Origin: Burkholderia metallica
GTDB lineage: Bacteria; Pseudomonadota; Gammaproteobacteria; Burkholderiales; Burkholderiaceae
Reading direction: 5' to 3'
NCBI RefSeq assembly: GCF_902832845.1
Contig: NZ_CADFDB010000013.1
Location: 124,001-188,000 of the forward strand
Length of the DNA stretch: 64,000 nucleotides
A program made the translations under genes and the position numbers. The notes beneath the pieces were generated by a model, which made no database searches, was not told the DNA's origin, and saw only the letters and a program-made list of their open reading frames with translations. This document shows positions 28,725 through 36,066 of the stretch, piece after piece (position 1 is the first letter of the stretch; each line of letters begins with the position of its first letter).

Positions 28725-29681
28725 TCATTCGACTTCTTCGGTCCGACGCCGCCACTGCCCCGGCGTCATCCCCATCTTGTCGGTGAACACGCGCCGGAAG
28801 GCGGCGACCGATCGGTAGCCGATCGACTCGGCTACCGCCTCGGTGCTCATTGCGGGCTTCTTCAACTCGTTCGCAGCCAGCGTCATCCGGATGTCGGTGA
28901 GCAGGTCCGTGGCGGAGCGGCCGAGCTTGTCGTGAAAGTGCCGCATGAAGGTCGCGCGCGACATGTTGCACAGATCGGCCAGCTCGGGCAGGCTCCACGG
29001 TCGCGCGGGGTCGGCGAACATCGCCGAAATGGCCGGCGCCAGCCGCGGATGGCCGGCCAGCGCGAGGAGCCCCGCCGGTGCTTGCCCGGACTCGTTCGCT
29101 GCGCGCAGCACGAGCGTGAACAGCGCGGAAGTCAGTGCGTTCAGGGTTGCGTATCCGCCGGGCTTGTCGCCAACCGACACCATGCGCATCAGCTCGACGA
29201 GGCTCGCAAGCTGGTTCGATGCGGACCCGGTGTCGTTCTCGCCGCTGCCGCTCACGTAACGGACCGTCAGCGTCGTCGGCAAGTAGTCGCGAATCAGCCG
29301 GTCGTGCGGCGGTCTGATGAAGAATCGTCCGCACAGCAGGTCCAGACGCTCACCCGAAGCATCGTGGCCGCTGCGGGTCCGGCCGCCCGGGCCGTGACGG
29401 TTGCAGGTGACGCACCGCACGTGTCGGCTGCCGTCGTGCAGCACGTGCGCGGCGCCGTGCGGCAACAGCACGATGTCGCCGCTTGCCAGTTCCGTGATCG
29501 AGCCGGTGCCGGCATCCTCGAGCACGGCGCGCCCGTTGAGCACGATGTGGTACGGAATCTCGTGCGCGGCGGCTCGGGCCCAGGTCAACTGCCACGGCGA
29601 ACCGTAACCGCAGCGCACTTCCAGCTGGCCGGTGACGGTAATCATTTGCAGAAGCTGGCTCAGCGAATCGACTTGGGACAT
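28725..29681 (-). CDS. AraC family regulator with cupin sensor, paralogue 2
   Basis: A 318-residue paralogue of the regulator at 23234-24223, sharing EIPYHIVLNGRAVLE, the block LASGDIVLLPHGAAHVLHDG and an almost identical C-terminal AraC domain. Divergence is concentrated between residues 95 and 150, where this copy has an extra Cys pair (HVRCVTCNRHG) absent from paralogue 1. The start MSQVDSLSQLLQM at 29681 aligns with the paralogue start; sequence upstream in the same frame is a nitroreductase remnant. It precedes the nitroreductase gene and promoter element copy 2. Confidence 0.85.
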   Translation of the reverse strand: MSQVDSLSQLLQMITVTGQLEVRCGYGSPWQLTWARAAAHEIPYHIVLNGRAVLEDAGTGSITELASGDIVLLPHGAAHVLHDGSRHVRCVTCNRHGPGGRTRSGHDASGERLDLLCGRFFIRPPHDRLIRDYLPTTLTVRYVSGSGENDTGSASNQLASLVELMRMVSVGDKPGGYATLNALTSALFTLVLRAANESGQAPAGLLALAGHPRLAPAISAMFADPARPWSLPELADLCNMSRATFMRHFHDKLGRSATDLLTDIRMTLAANELKKPAMSTEAVAESIGYRSVAAFRRVFTDKMGMTPGQWRRRTEEVE

Positions 29682-29771
29682 GGGCTTTGGGAACTCGAAT
29701 TGGCCGTTCACTGCGTCGGCATCGAAGCGGATCATCGTCGCGGCGCCGTGCATGCTGCTGCGTATTGCGCG
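29682..29771 (-). pseudogene. Remnant of a second nitroreductase gene
   Basis: Translating the minus strand in frame with the AraC start gives RAIRSSMHGAATMIRFDADA then VNGQFEFPKP. This aligns with the intact nitroreductase segment YAARSLGLGSTPMIGFDPDG then VHREFGLADD, with matching spacing. Only about 30 codons are recognisable and the frame then runs into the AraC start. The rest of the 314-bp gap (29772-29995) shows no gene. It is evidence of duplication and loss around the AraC genes. Confidence 0.5.
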
Positions 29772-29995
29772 CGGGCCTGATCGACACGGCCATACGGTTC
29801 GCCCCGCGCACGTCCGGCACGGCACCGTGCCTGCGCGATACGCGTGGCGTGCATGCACATGCCGGCGCTGCCCGATTCGAACCCACGACCGACTGTGACG
29901 ACAACGCGCATTCCTCGTCGACGACGCACGTCGCGTCGACGTTCGCCCCGCAACCGGATGCTCGCCGCCCGCGTGCGTGCGCCCTCGGATCGCGG

Positions 29996-30412
29996 TTATC
30001 TGATCGGTGCGGTGAGCTTCTTGTCGTCGCTGTCGACGACGAACACGGCCAGCAGCTTGGCCGGCTCGGTCTTGCTCGCGTTCCGGCTGATCGAATGCGT
30101 CGCACCGGGCGGTTCGGACCAGCTCTCGCCGGCGTGGTACACACGCACGTCGCCATCGTTCACCTTCGATTCGACTGTGCCCGACACCACATATGCGTAA
30201 ATGAAAGCGGACTTCGCGTGCACGTGCGGTGCGGAGGCGGCACCCGGCGGATACTCGACCTCCACCGCGACGAGCGACTTGCCCGGCAGGTTCGGGATCG
30301 CTTGTTCGAAATTCGGCTTCACGATTTCACCGGCCCCATGCGCGGCGGCGAAGGCGCTCGCGACGATGGCAGATGTCGCGAAGACCGCAATCAGAATCGG
30401 ACGGACATTCAT
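29996..30412 (-). CDS. Secreted cupin domain protein
   Basis: A 138-residue protein with an N-terminal signal peptide (MNVRPILIAVFATSAIVASAFA, cleavage near AFA-AAHG) and a single cupin barrel: PHVHAKSAFIYAYVVSGTVESKV carries the first metal motif and YHAGESWSEPPGATHSISRN the second. GGGAG precedes the ATG at 30412. Probably periplasmic. Function is not clear; similar cupins sit next to SDR and nitroreductase genes. The region upstream has a direct-repeat element that also precedes the SDR gene at 31480. Confidence 0.8.
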   Translation of the reverse strand: MNVRPILIAVFATSAIVASAFAAAHGAGEIVKPNFEQAIPNLPGKSLVAVEVEYPPGAASAPHVHAKSAFIYAYVVSGTVESKVNDGDVRVYHAGESWSEPPGATHSISRNASKTEPAKLLAVFVVDSDDKKLTAPIR

Positions 30413-30465
30413 CGTCGGCTCCCCCGTGTTGGCGTTCGCATTCTGACCCATCGATGGTACGAACT

Positions 30466-30503
30466 GAAGAACCAAGAATTCGGAATTTTGTGTGTACCAA
30501 GAA
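30466..30503 (-). promoter_or_regulatory. CTTGGT direct-repeat element, copy 1 (upstream of the cupin gene)
   Basis: On the plus strand GAAGAACCAAG (30466-30476) is followed 20 bp later by CCAAGAA (30497-30503); read towards the cupin gene this is TTCTTGG, 20 bp, CTTGGTTCTTC, 53 bp before the ATG. The same words with the same 20-bp spacing occur at 31566-31603 upstream of the SDR gene, and weaker similarity continues about 16 bp further on the gene side. Confidence 0.5.
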
Positions 30504-30659
30504 GCGCTTCGAATAAGCCGACCGAGCAGCATGTTGCGCCTTTCATGCATTCACGAACCGATGCGCGTTACCTGCACTGAGTGCGGGCCGTAACCGACGC
30601 GTCGCGACGGCAAACGCGATGCAATCGTCGCATCCGGCGGCTCGATCAGCAGTCAGGCC

Positions 30660-30737
30660 ATGAGCACGATCCACACGGACGTGGCCGTCATCGGCGCGGG
30701 CACCGCGGGGCTCGCCACTTATTGCGCGGTGCGTGCG
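30660..30737 (+). pseudogene. 5' fragment of a dihydrolipoamide dehydrogenase-like gene
   Basis: ATG at 30660 begins STIHTDVAVIGAGTAGLATY then CAVRA, the N-terminal FAD dinucleotide motif (GxGxxG) of pyridine nucleotide-disulfide oxidoreductases such as Lpd. After about 26 codons the similarity stops and the sequence becomes the 3' flank of the SDR gene. No other part of such a gene is present here. It lies in the 357-bp gap 30413-30769 and marks a recombination or deletion joint near 30740. Confidence 0.55.
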
Positions 30738-30769
30738 GTCATCTCGCGAGCGTTCGGCAGATCGCCATC

Positions 30770-31480
30770 TCAGTGGCCCGCGCTCTGCCCGCCGTCCACA
30801 TGCAGGATCTCGCCGGTGATGAACGGTGCCGCATCGAGAAACAGGATTGCGTCGGCAATGTCGCTCGCTTCTCCGAGGCGGCCGACAGGATTGAACGCGC
30901 TCAACGCTTCGTGGATTTCCGGCGCGTGCATCGGTGTCCTGATGTTCCCCGGCGCAACGGCGTTCACGCGAATCCCCTTCTTTGCGTATTCGATCGCGAG
31001 CGACTTCGTCGCAGCGTTGATGCCGCCTTTCGTCAGCGCGGCCAGAACCGAGTAAACACCGCCGATCGCGACCTGGTCGATGCTTGCCGTAACACTCACC
31101 ACGTGGCCGCTGCCGTGCTTTTCCATCTCCGCGATCGCGAGCTGCGTGATGTGATAGAAGCCCGCCATGTTCACGTTCATCACGGCTGCATAGTCTTCCG
31201 TCGTATGTTCGGTGAACGGCCTGCCAATGTAGATGCCCGCGTTGTTGACCAGCGTATCGATCCTCCCGTACCGCGCGATGCATTCGGCCATCACGCGTCG
31301 GGCCGTCGCTCGATCGCCGATGTCGCCGGCGACGCACAGAATGTTGTCGTCGTCCGATGGCTCGATGGTACGGGATGTCGCGACGATCAGATAATCCAGC
31401 CGCCGAAACGCCTCGACGATTTGTGCGCCAATGCCTTGCGACGCCCCGGTGACGACGACGACCTTCTGCGATTTGTTCAT
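30770..31480 (-). CDS. SDR family oxidoreductase
   Basis: A 236-residue classical SDR with VVVTGASQGIGAQIVEAF, LVNNAGIYIGRPF and a C-terminal GEILHVDGGQSAGH. The usual catalytic tetrad is altered: the Ser-containing strand reads VSVTASIDQVAIGGVYSVLAALTKGG, so the expected Y-x3-K reads as Y-S-V-L-A-A-L-T-K with Tyr and Lys eight apart. That spacing is not canonical and activity is uncertain. Substrate unknown. The 288-bp gap upstream carries a CTTGGT repeat element and promoter element copy 3. Confidence 0.82.
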   Translation of the reverse strand: MNKSQKVVVVTGASQGIGAQIVEAFRRLDYLIVATSRTIEPSDDDNILCVAGDIGDRATARRVMAECIARYGRIDTLVNNAGIYIGRPFTEHTTEDYAAVMNVNMAGFYHITQLAIAEMEKHGSGHVVSVTASIDQVAIGGVYSVLAALTKGGINAATKSLAIEYAKKGIRVNAVAPGNIRTPMHAPEIHEALSAFNPVGRLGEASDIADAILFLDAAPFITGEILHVDGGQSAGH

Positions 31481-31565
31481 GCTTTACCCACCAGAACGGG
31501 ACAAAGGATCACGGTTGCGCTTGGCCGTGCTGTTCCCTCATTCTTGATCGTCGCTGGCATGAGCG

Positions 31566-31603
31566 GAAGAACCAAGTTTCCGCACTTCCGTGTACACCAA
31601 GAA
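31566..31603 (-). promoter_or_regulatory. CTTGGT direct-repeat element, copy 2 (upstream of the SDR gene)
   Basis: GAAGAACCAAG (31566-31576), 20 bp, CCAAGAA (31597-31603), identical words and spacing to copy 1 at 30466-30503. It lies 85 bp before the SDR start. Direct rather than inverted repeats of CTTGGT favour an AraC- or MarA-type activator; the protein is unknown. Confidence 0.5.
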
Positions 31604-31649
31604 CGGGCTTCAGCGTTCCCGGTTGTGCTCGGAACAAGGCCGCGCCGCG

Positions 31650-31719
31650 TTGATCTTTTCGAGCATTTCATTGAGCCGGTTCAGTCTCGAAGCCGTGATC
31701 CCCGACATCTAAAGTGGAA
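31650..31719 (+). promoter_or_regulatory. AraC-associated promoter element, copy 3 (plus strand, upstream of DUF3788)
   Basis: Plus strand: TTGATCTTTTCGAGCATTTC, TTGAGC, six bases, AGTCTCGAAG (TCGAAG at 31687-31692), 17 bp, TAAAGT (31710-31715), then GGAAG. It has the same order and spacings as copies 1 and 2 but the opposite orientation. It points to the DUF3788 gene, whose ATG is 53 nt beyond the -10. Confidence 0.6.
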
Positions 31720-31768
31720 GCACGTTGGCTGCGTGCGCAGCCGTCCTGCGAGGAGGCCTTGCCAAGAC

Positions 31769-32260
31769 ATGGAACACGTTCCCGAGATGGGTGACAGAAT
31801 CACCAACAAGCTCGCACCGCCCGACGGGCGTGCAATCCGACACTGGATCGGCCAGGATGCCTTCGAACATTGGCGAAACCTGCAGCGCTGGATTGAAACC
31901 TCCTACCCCGGCATGTTCGAGCCGGACTGGATTTACGGGGGAAAGAAGCGTGGCTGGTCACTGCGGTACAAGAAGACGAGGGCCCTCTGCACGTTGATAC
32001 CGGCATACAGGCAGTTTTCGGTTCTTGTGGTCCTTGGCAGAGCCGAGCGAGAAAAGTTCGAGGAGCGGCGTTATTCGTGGAGCCCGAAGTTGGTCAAGCT
32101 CTACGATGAAGCGCGAGCGTACCCGGACGGCAAGTGGGTCACGATTGAAATATCGTCTGCGGACGATTGGCACGAGATCACCGATCTGATAACCATGAAG
32201 CGCCCTCCCGTCGATAAATCGGCGAAACGCGCGTTCTCGGGTAGTGCCGGGCGAATTTAA
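31769..32260 (+). CDS. DUF3788 family protein
   Basis: A 163-residue protein with the DUF3788 pattern: an Asp/Trp-rich front half (AFEHWRNLQRWIETSYPGMF, EPDWIYGGKKRGWSLRYKK), then CTLIPAYRQFSVLVVLGRAEREK and a terminal WVTIEISSADDWHEITDLI. Function of the family is unknown. ATG at 31769 is chosen; GAGGAGG lies 12 nt upstream, a long spacing, and an in-frame ATG at 31787 is possible. The last about 15 residues (SAKRAFSGSAGRI) lie outside the conserved domain. Codon use is less GC-biased than in neighbours, suggesting recent acquisition. Confidence 0.7.
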   Translation: MEHVPEMGDRITNKLAPPDGRAIRHWIGQDAFEHWRNLQRWIETSYPGMFEPDWIYGGKKRGWSLRYKKTRALCTLIPAYRQFSVLVVLGRAEREKFEERRYSWSPKLVKLYDEARAYPDGKWVTIEISSADDWHEITDLITMKRPPVDKSAKRAFSGSAGRI

Positions 32261-32553
32261 GCGACCGCAGTCTAGCAACGTTCGTGCCCAGTCCGATTTG
32301 ATCGGCGAGCCACAATCCGGATTCGCCGCGCAACTCACCGAACACTAAAAATCGCGGCACGAACCGGTACTCGGGAAACATCGGCGGCGCCCCATTCGAA
32401 GGCCCTTGCCAGCAAGCACTTCGACGAATGCCACCGCACTCCACGGAACACCCCCCAATCTTCACGATTCATTTAACTTTCCGTGAGGACTTCGACACCG
32501 GCCGCTCACTACGATAGGCGCATGTTTTCAGGACCTGTTGCCAGGAGCCCATC

Positions 32554-33099
32554 ATGCCCACCCGCAGACATCTGCTGTTCGCCGGCGCCACCGGCCTCGC
32601 GGTGCTCGCGACCCTGTCGTCCGTCGGCCGCCGCGGGCTGGTCGGCCGCGCGTTCGCCGCGCCGCCCGCCCCCCCGCAAACGGCCGCCCCACGCACAGCC
32701 GCCCCCTTCGAAATCACCCTCAGCGACGCCGAATGGCATCGCCGGCTCACGCCCGCCCAGTACACGATCCTGCGCGAAGCCGGCACCGAGCGGCCGTACA
32801 CCAGCCCGCTGAACGACGAGCACCGGCAAGGCACGTTTGCGTGCGCCGGCTGCAACCTCGCGCTGTTCTCGTCGGCCGCCAAGTTTGACAGCCATACGGG
32901 CTGGCCGAGCTTCTGGAAGCCGCTCGATCACGCGGTCGCCACCGACACCGACGCGTCGTTCGGGATGATCCGCACCGAAGTGCACTGCCGCCGCTGCGGC
33001 GGCCATCTCGGCCACGTGTTCGACGACGGCCCGCCGCCCACCGGCCTGCGCTACTGCATGAACGGCCTCGCGCTGACCTTCCACCCGGCCGCCGCCTGA
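32554..33099 (+). CDS. msrB: Exported methionine-R-sulfoxide reductase MsrB
   Basis: A 181-residue MsrB with a twin-arginine-like export signal (PTRRHLLFAGATGLAVLATL, cleavage near AFA-APP). The catalytic Cys168 is in RYCMNG and the zinc Cys pairs are Cys97/Cys100 and Cys145/Cys148. It reduces methionine-R-sulfoxide, here in the cell envelope. CCAGGAG precedes the ATG. It is followed 35 bp later by a DsbD/thioredoxin fusion and then msrA, so reductant supply and both stereospecific repair enzymes are in one operon. Confidence 0.92.
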   Translation: MPTRRHLLFAGATGLAVLATLSSVGRRGLVGRAFAAPPAPPQTAAPRTAAPFEITLSDAEWHRRLTPAQYTILREAGTERPYTSPLNDEHRQGTFACAGCNLALFSSAAKFDSHTGWPSFWKPLDHAVATDTDASFGMIRTEVHCRRCGGHLGHVFDDGPPPTGLRYCMNGLALTFHPAAA

Positions 33100-33134
33100 T
33101 CCGGCCCCACTCCTGATCGACTGGAGAACGCACC

Positions 33135-35003
33135 ATGCTGCTCATCGTCCTTGCCTACCTCGGCGGCGTGCTCACGATCCTGAGCCCGTGCATCCTGCCC
33201 GTGCTGCCGTTCGTGTTCGCGCGCGCCGACCAGCCGTTCGTGCGCACCGGCCTGCCGCTGCTGGCCGGCATGGCGCTCACGTTCGCGGTCGTCGCGACGC
33301 TCGCCGCCGTCGGCGGCGGCTGGGTCGCGCAGGCCAACCAGGCCGGCCGCTGGGTCGCCATCGTGCTGCTCGCGGTATTCGGCCTGACGCTGCTGATGCC
33401 GCGCGTCGCGGAGCATCTGACGCGCCCGCTCGTCGCCGCCGGCAACCGGCTCACCGGCTTAGCCCAACGCGACGGCCGCCCGGCCGGCCCCGCGTCGTCG
33501 CTGCTGCTCGGCGTCGCGACCGGCCTGCTGTGGGCGCCGTGCGCGGGCCCGATCCTCGGGCTCGTGCTGACCGGCGCCGCGCTGCGCGGCGCCAGCGTCG
33601 GCACGACGCTGCTGCTGGTCGCGTATGCGGCCGGCGCGGCGACGTCGCTCGGCGTCGCGCTCGTGATCGGCGGCAAGGTGTTCGCCGCGATGAAGCGCTC
33701 GCTCGGCGCCGGCGAATGGATCAAGCGCGGGATCGGCGCGGCGCTGCTGGCCGGCGTCGGCGCGATCGCGCTCGGCCTCGACACGGGCGCACTCGCGCAG
33801 CTGTCGACCGTTACGACCGGCGGGCTCGAAACGAAGCTCGTCGACCGGCTCGGTGGGCGCTCAAACGGCGCGCCGGCGATGATGCCCGCGACCGGCAACG
33901 CTGCCGACGACGCGCGCGGCGGCGCGATGATGGCCGCGGCAGCCGATAGCGCGCAAGCCGGCGGCGGCGCAATGACCGGCGGCGCGATGATGCGCACGGC
34001 CGACACGACGCATGCACCGGCCACGCTGCCCGTCGAAGGCACGCTGCCGTCGCTCGACGGCGCGGTGCAGTGGCTGAACTCGCCGCCGCTGACGGCGGCC
34101 GGGCTGCGCGGCAAGGTCGTGCTGGTCGATTTCTGGACGTATTCGTGCATCAACTGCCTGCGCACGCTGCCGTACACGACCGCCTGGGCACGCAAGTACG
34201 CACCGTACGGGCTGGTCGTGATCGGTGTGCACGCACCGGAGTTCGCGTTCGAGCGCGACATCGGCAACGTGAAGAAAGCCGTGCACGACCTCGGCATCGA
34301 CTTCCCGGTCGCGATCGACAACCGCTTCACGATCTGGCGCGCGTTCAACAACGAATACTGGCCCGCGCACTACTTCGTCGACGCGCAGGGGCGCGTGCGC
34401 CGCCACCACTTCGGCGAAGGCGAATACGCGGAATCGGAGCGTGCGATCCAGACGCTGCTCGCCGAGGCCGGCCATCCGGAAGCATTGAACGTGCCGCTCG
34501 GGCTCGCCGGCGCACCCGCGAACGGCGCGCTCGCGGCAGCGGACGCCGCGGACGTCCGTTCGCCCGAAACCTACGTCGGCTACGCCCGCGCGGAGAGCTT
34601 CACGTCGCCGGGCGGCGTCGTGCGCGATGCGGCGCACCGCTATGACGCGCCGGCGCACCCCGATCTCAACGACTGGGGCCTCGCCGGCACGTGGCAGGTC
34701 GGCGCCGAACGCGCGTCGCTCGCCGCACCGTCGGGACGGATCGTCTACCGCTTCCACGCGCGCGATCTGCACCTGGTGCTCGGCCCGGGTGCGAACGGCC
34801 AGCCGGTGCGCTTTCGCGTGACGATCGACGGCGCGGCGCCCGGCGCCGCTCACGGCAGCGACGTCGACGCGCAAGGCGACGGCACCGTGAGCGGACAGCG
34901 CCTGTACCAGCTGGTGCGGCAGCCCGGCGCGATCGCCGACCGCACGTTCGCGATCGAATTTCTCGATCCCGGCGTGAATGCGTACGCGTTCACGTTCGGC
35001 TAA
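33135..35003 (+). CDS. dipZ: DipZ-type fusion: CcdA transmembrane domain plus thioredoxin-like and C-terminal domains
   Basis: A 622-residue membrane redox protein. Residues 1-240 are a CcdA/DsbD-beta domain with the membrane cysteines Cys19 (LSPCILP) and Cys136 (WAPCAGP). Residues about 245-295 are an Ala/Met/Gly-rich linker with repeated GGAMM motifs. Residues about 300-445 are a thioredoxin fold with active site Cys338-Ile-Asn-Cys341. Residues about 470-622 are a beta-rich domain as in mycobacterial DipZ. It should carry electrons from cytoplasmic thioredoxin to the periplasm, most simply to the MsrB and MsrA encoded on either side. Confidence 0.9.
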   Translation: MLLIVLAYLGGVLTILSPCILPVLPFVFARADQPFVRTGLPLLAGMALTFAVVATLAAVGGGWVAQANQAGRWVAIVLLAVFGLTLLMPRVAEHLTRPLVAAGNRLTGLAQRDGRPAGPASSLLLGVATGLLWAPCAGPILGLVLTGAALRGASVGTTLLLVAYAAGAATSLGVALVIGGKVFAAMKRSLGAGEWIKRGIGAALLAGVGAIALGLDTGALAQLSTVTTGGLETKLVDRLGGRSNGAPAMMPATGNAADDARGGAMMAAAADSAQAGGGAMTGGAMMRTADTTHAPATLPVEGTLPSLDGAVQWLNSPPLTAAGLRGKVVLVDFWTYSCINCLRTLPYTTAWARKYAPYGLVVIGVHAPEFAFERDIGNVKKAVHDLGIDFPVAIDNRFTIWRAFNNEYWPAHYFVDAQGRVRRHHFGEGEYAESERAIQTLLAEAGHPEALNVPLGLAGAPANGALAAADAADVRSPETYVGYARAESFTSPGGVVRDAAHRYDAPAHPDLNDWGLAGTWQVGAERASLAAPSGRIVYRFHARDLHLVLGPGANGQPVRFRVTIDGAAPGAAHGSDVDAQGDGTVSGQRLYQLVRQPGAIADRTFAIEFLDPGVNAYAFTFG

Positions 35004-35078
35004 TCCCGGCCGAACGCGGCGCACCAGCGCCGCGTCCGCGCCTCCCGCTTTCCGTACCGCTTTCCGAAGGAGCACACT

Positions 35079-35822
35079 GTGAATACCACTTTCTCCCCCG
35101 GCCCGGCGCCGCAACGGCGCGCGGCGATGCTGCGCCGCATCGGCGCCGTCGCCGTCGCGGCTGCCGCGCTGTTCGGCTACCAACGCATCGTCAATTCCGC
35201 CGAGACGATGCGCACCGTGCCCGCGCCGACGCTCGACGAAACGCCCGGCGCATCGCACGACGAGACGGCCGTGTTCGCCGGCGGCTGCTTCTGGGGCGTG
35301 CAGGGCGTGTTCGAGCACGTGAAGGGCGTGAAGCAGGTCACGGCCGGCTACGCGGGCGGGGCGTCCGAAACCGCGCACTACGCGCTCGTCGGCTCGGGGC
35401 TGACCGGGCACGCGGAATCGGTCCGCATCGTGTACGACCCGACCCGGATCACGTATGGCCGGCTGCTGCAGGTGTTCTTCTCGGTCGCGCACGATCCGAC
35501 CGAGCTCAACCGCCAGGGCCCCGACGAAGGGACGCAATACCGGTCGGCGATCTTCCCGACCACGGCGCAGCAACGCGCGGTCGCGACCGCGTACATCGCG
35601 CAGCTCGGCGCCGCGCACGTGTTTCCGGCGCCCGTCGTCACGCGCGTGGAGGACTACAAGGGCTTCTATCCGGCCGAGGCCTATCACCAGAACTACCTCG
35701 AACTGCACCCCGACGCGCCGTACATCGCGTACAACGACATGCCGAAGATCGCCGGGCTGAAGCAGCACTTCCCCGCGCTGTACCGTACCGACGCGGTGCT
35801 GTGGCGCGATGCGCGCTCGTGA
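35079..35822 (+). CDS. msrA: Exported methionine-S-sulfoxide reductase MsrA
   Basis: A 247-residue MsrA with an N-terminal signal or anchor helix (residues about 19-38, RIGAVAVAAAALFGY). The catalytic motif GGCFWGVQGVFE has Cys70; EGTQYRSAIF and AEAYHQNYLELHP are conserved substrate-site blocks. No extra C-terminal recycling Cys is seen, so it probably depends on the DipZ thioredoxin domain. The start is GTG at 35079 with GAAGGAG upstream. It is the third gene of msrB-dipZ-msrA. Confidence 0.92.
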   Translation: MNTTFSPGPAPQRRAAMLRRIGAVAVAAAALFGYQRIVNSAETMRTVPAPTLDETPGASHDETAVFAGGCFWGVQGVFEHVKGVKQVTAGYAGGASETAHYALVGSGLTGHAESVRIVYDPTRITYGRLLQVFFSVAHDPTELNRQGPDEGTQYRSAIFPTTAQQRAVATAYIAQLGAAHVFPAPVVTRVEDYKGFYPAEAYHQNYLELHPDAPYIAYNDMPKIAGLKQHFPALYRTDAVLWRDARS

Positions 35823-36066
35823 CCCGCAGGCGGCCGCGTGACGGGGTAACACCCGCCGCGCGGCCATGCCCGTGCCGCCCCGCGCCCAGGTGCGGAAAGC
35901 GCGCCGTCCTATGCCCGGGTTGCGCTGCATCAACGAAACCGCCACCGCCGTGCCGGGGCAAACCCGCATCGCTTCTGCCGTAACGGGCAACTTCGCGTAG
36001 ACTTCTCCAGATCAACGCCGCATCCTGCGGCGCCACGTATTCCAGTCCCGCCCGGAGGCGTCACGC

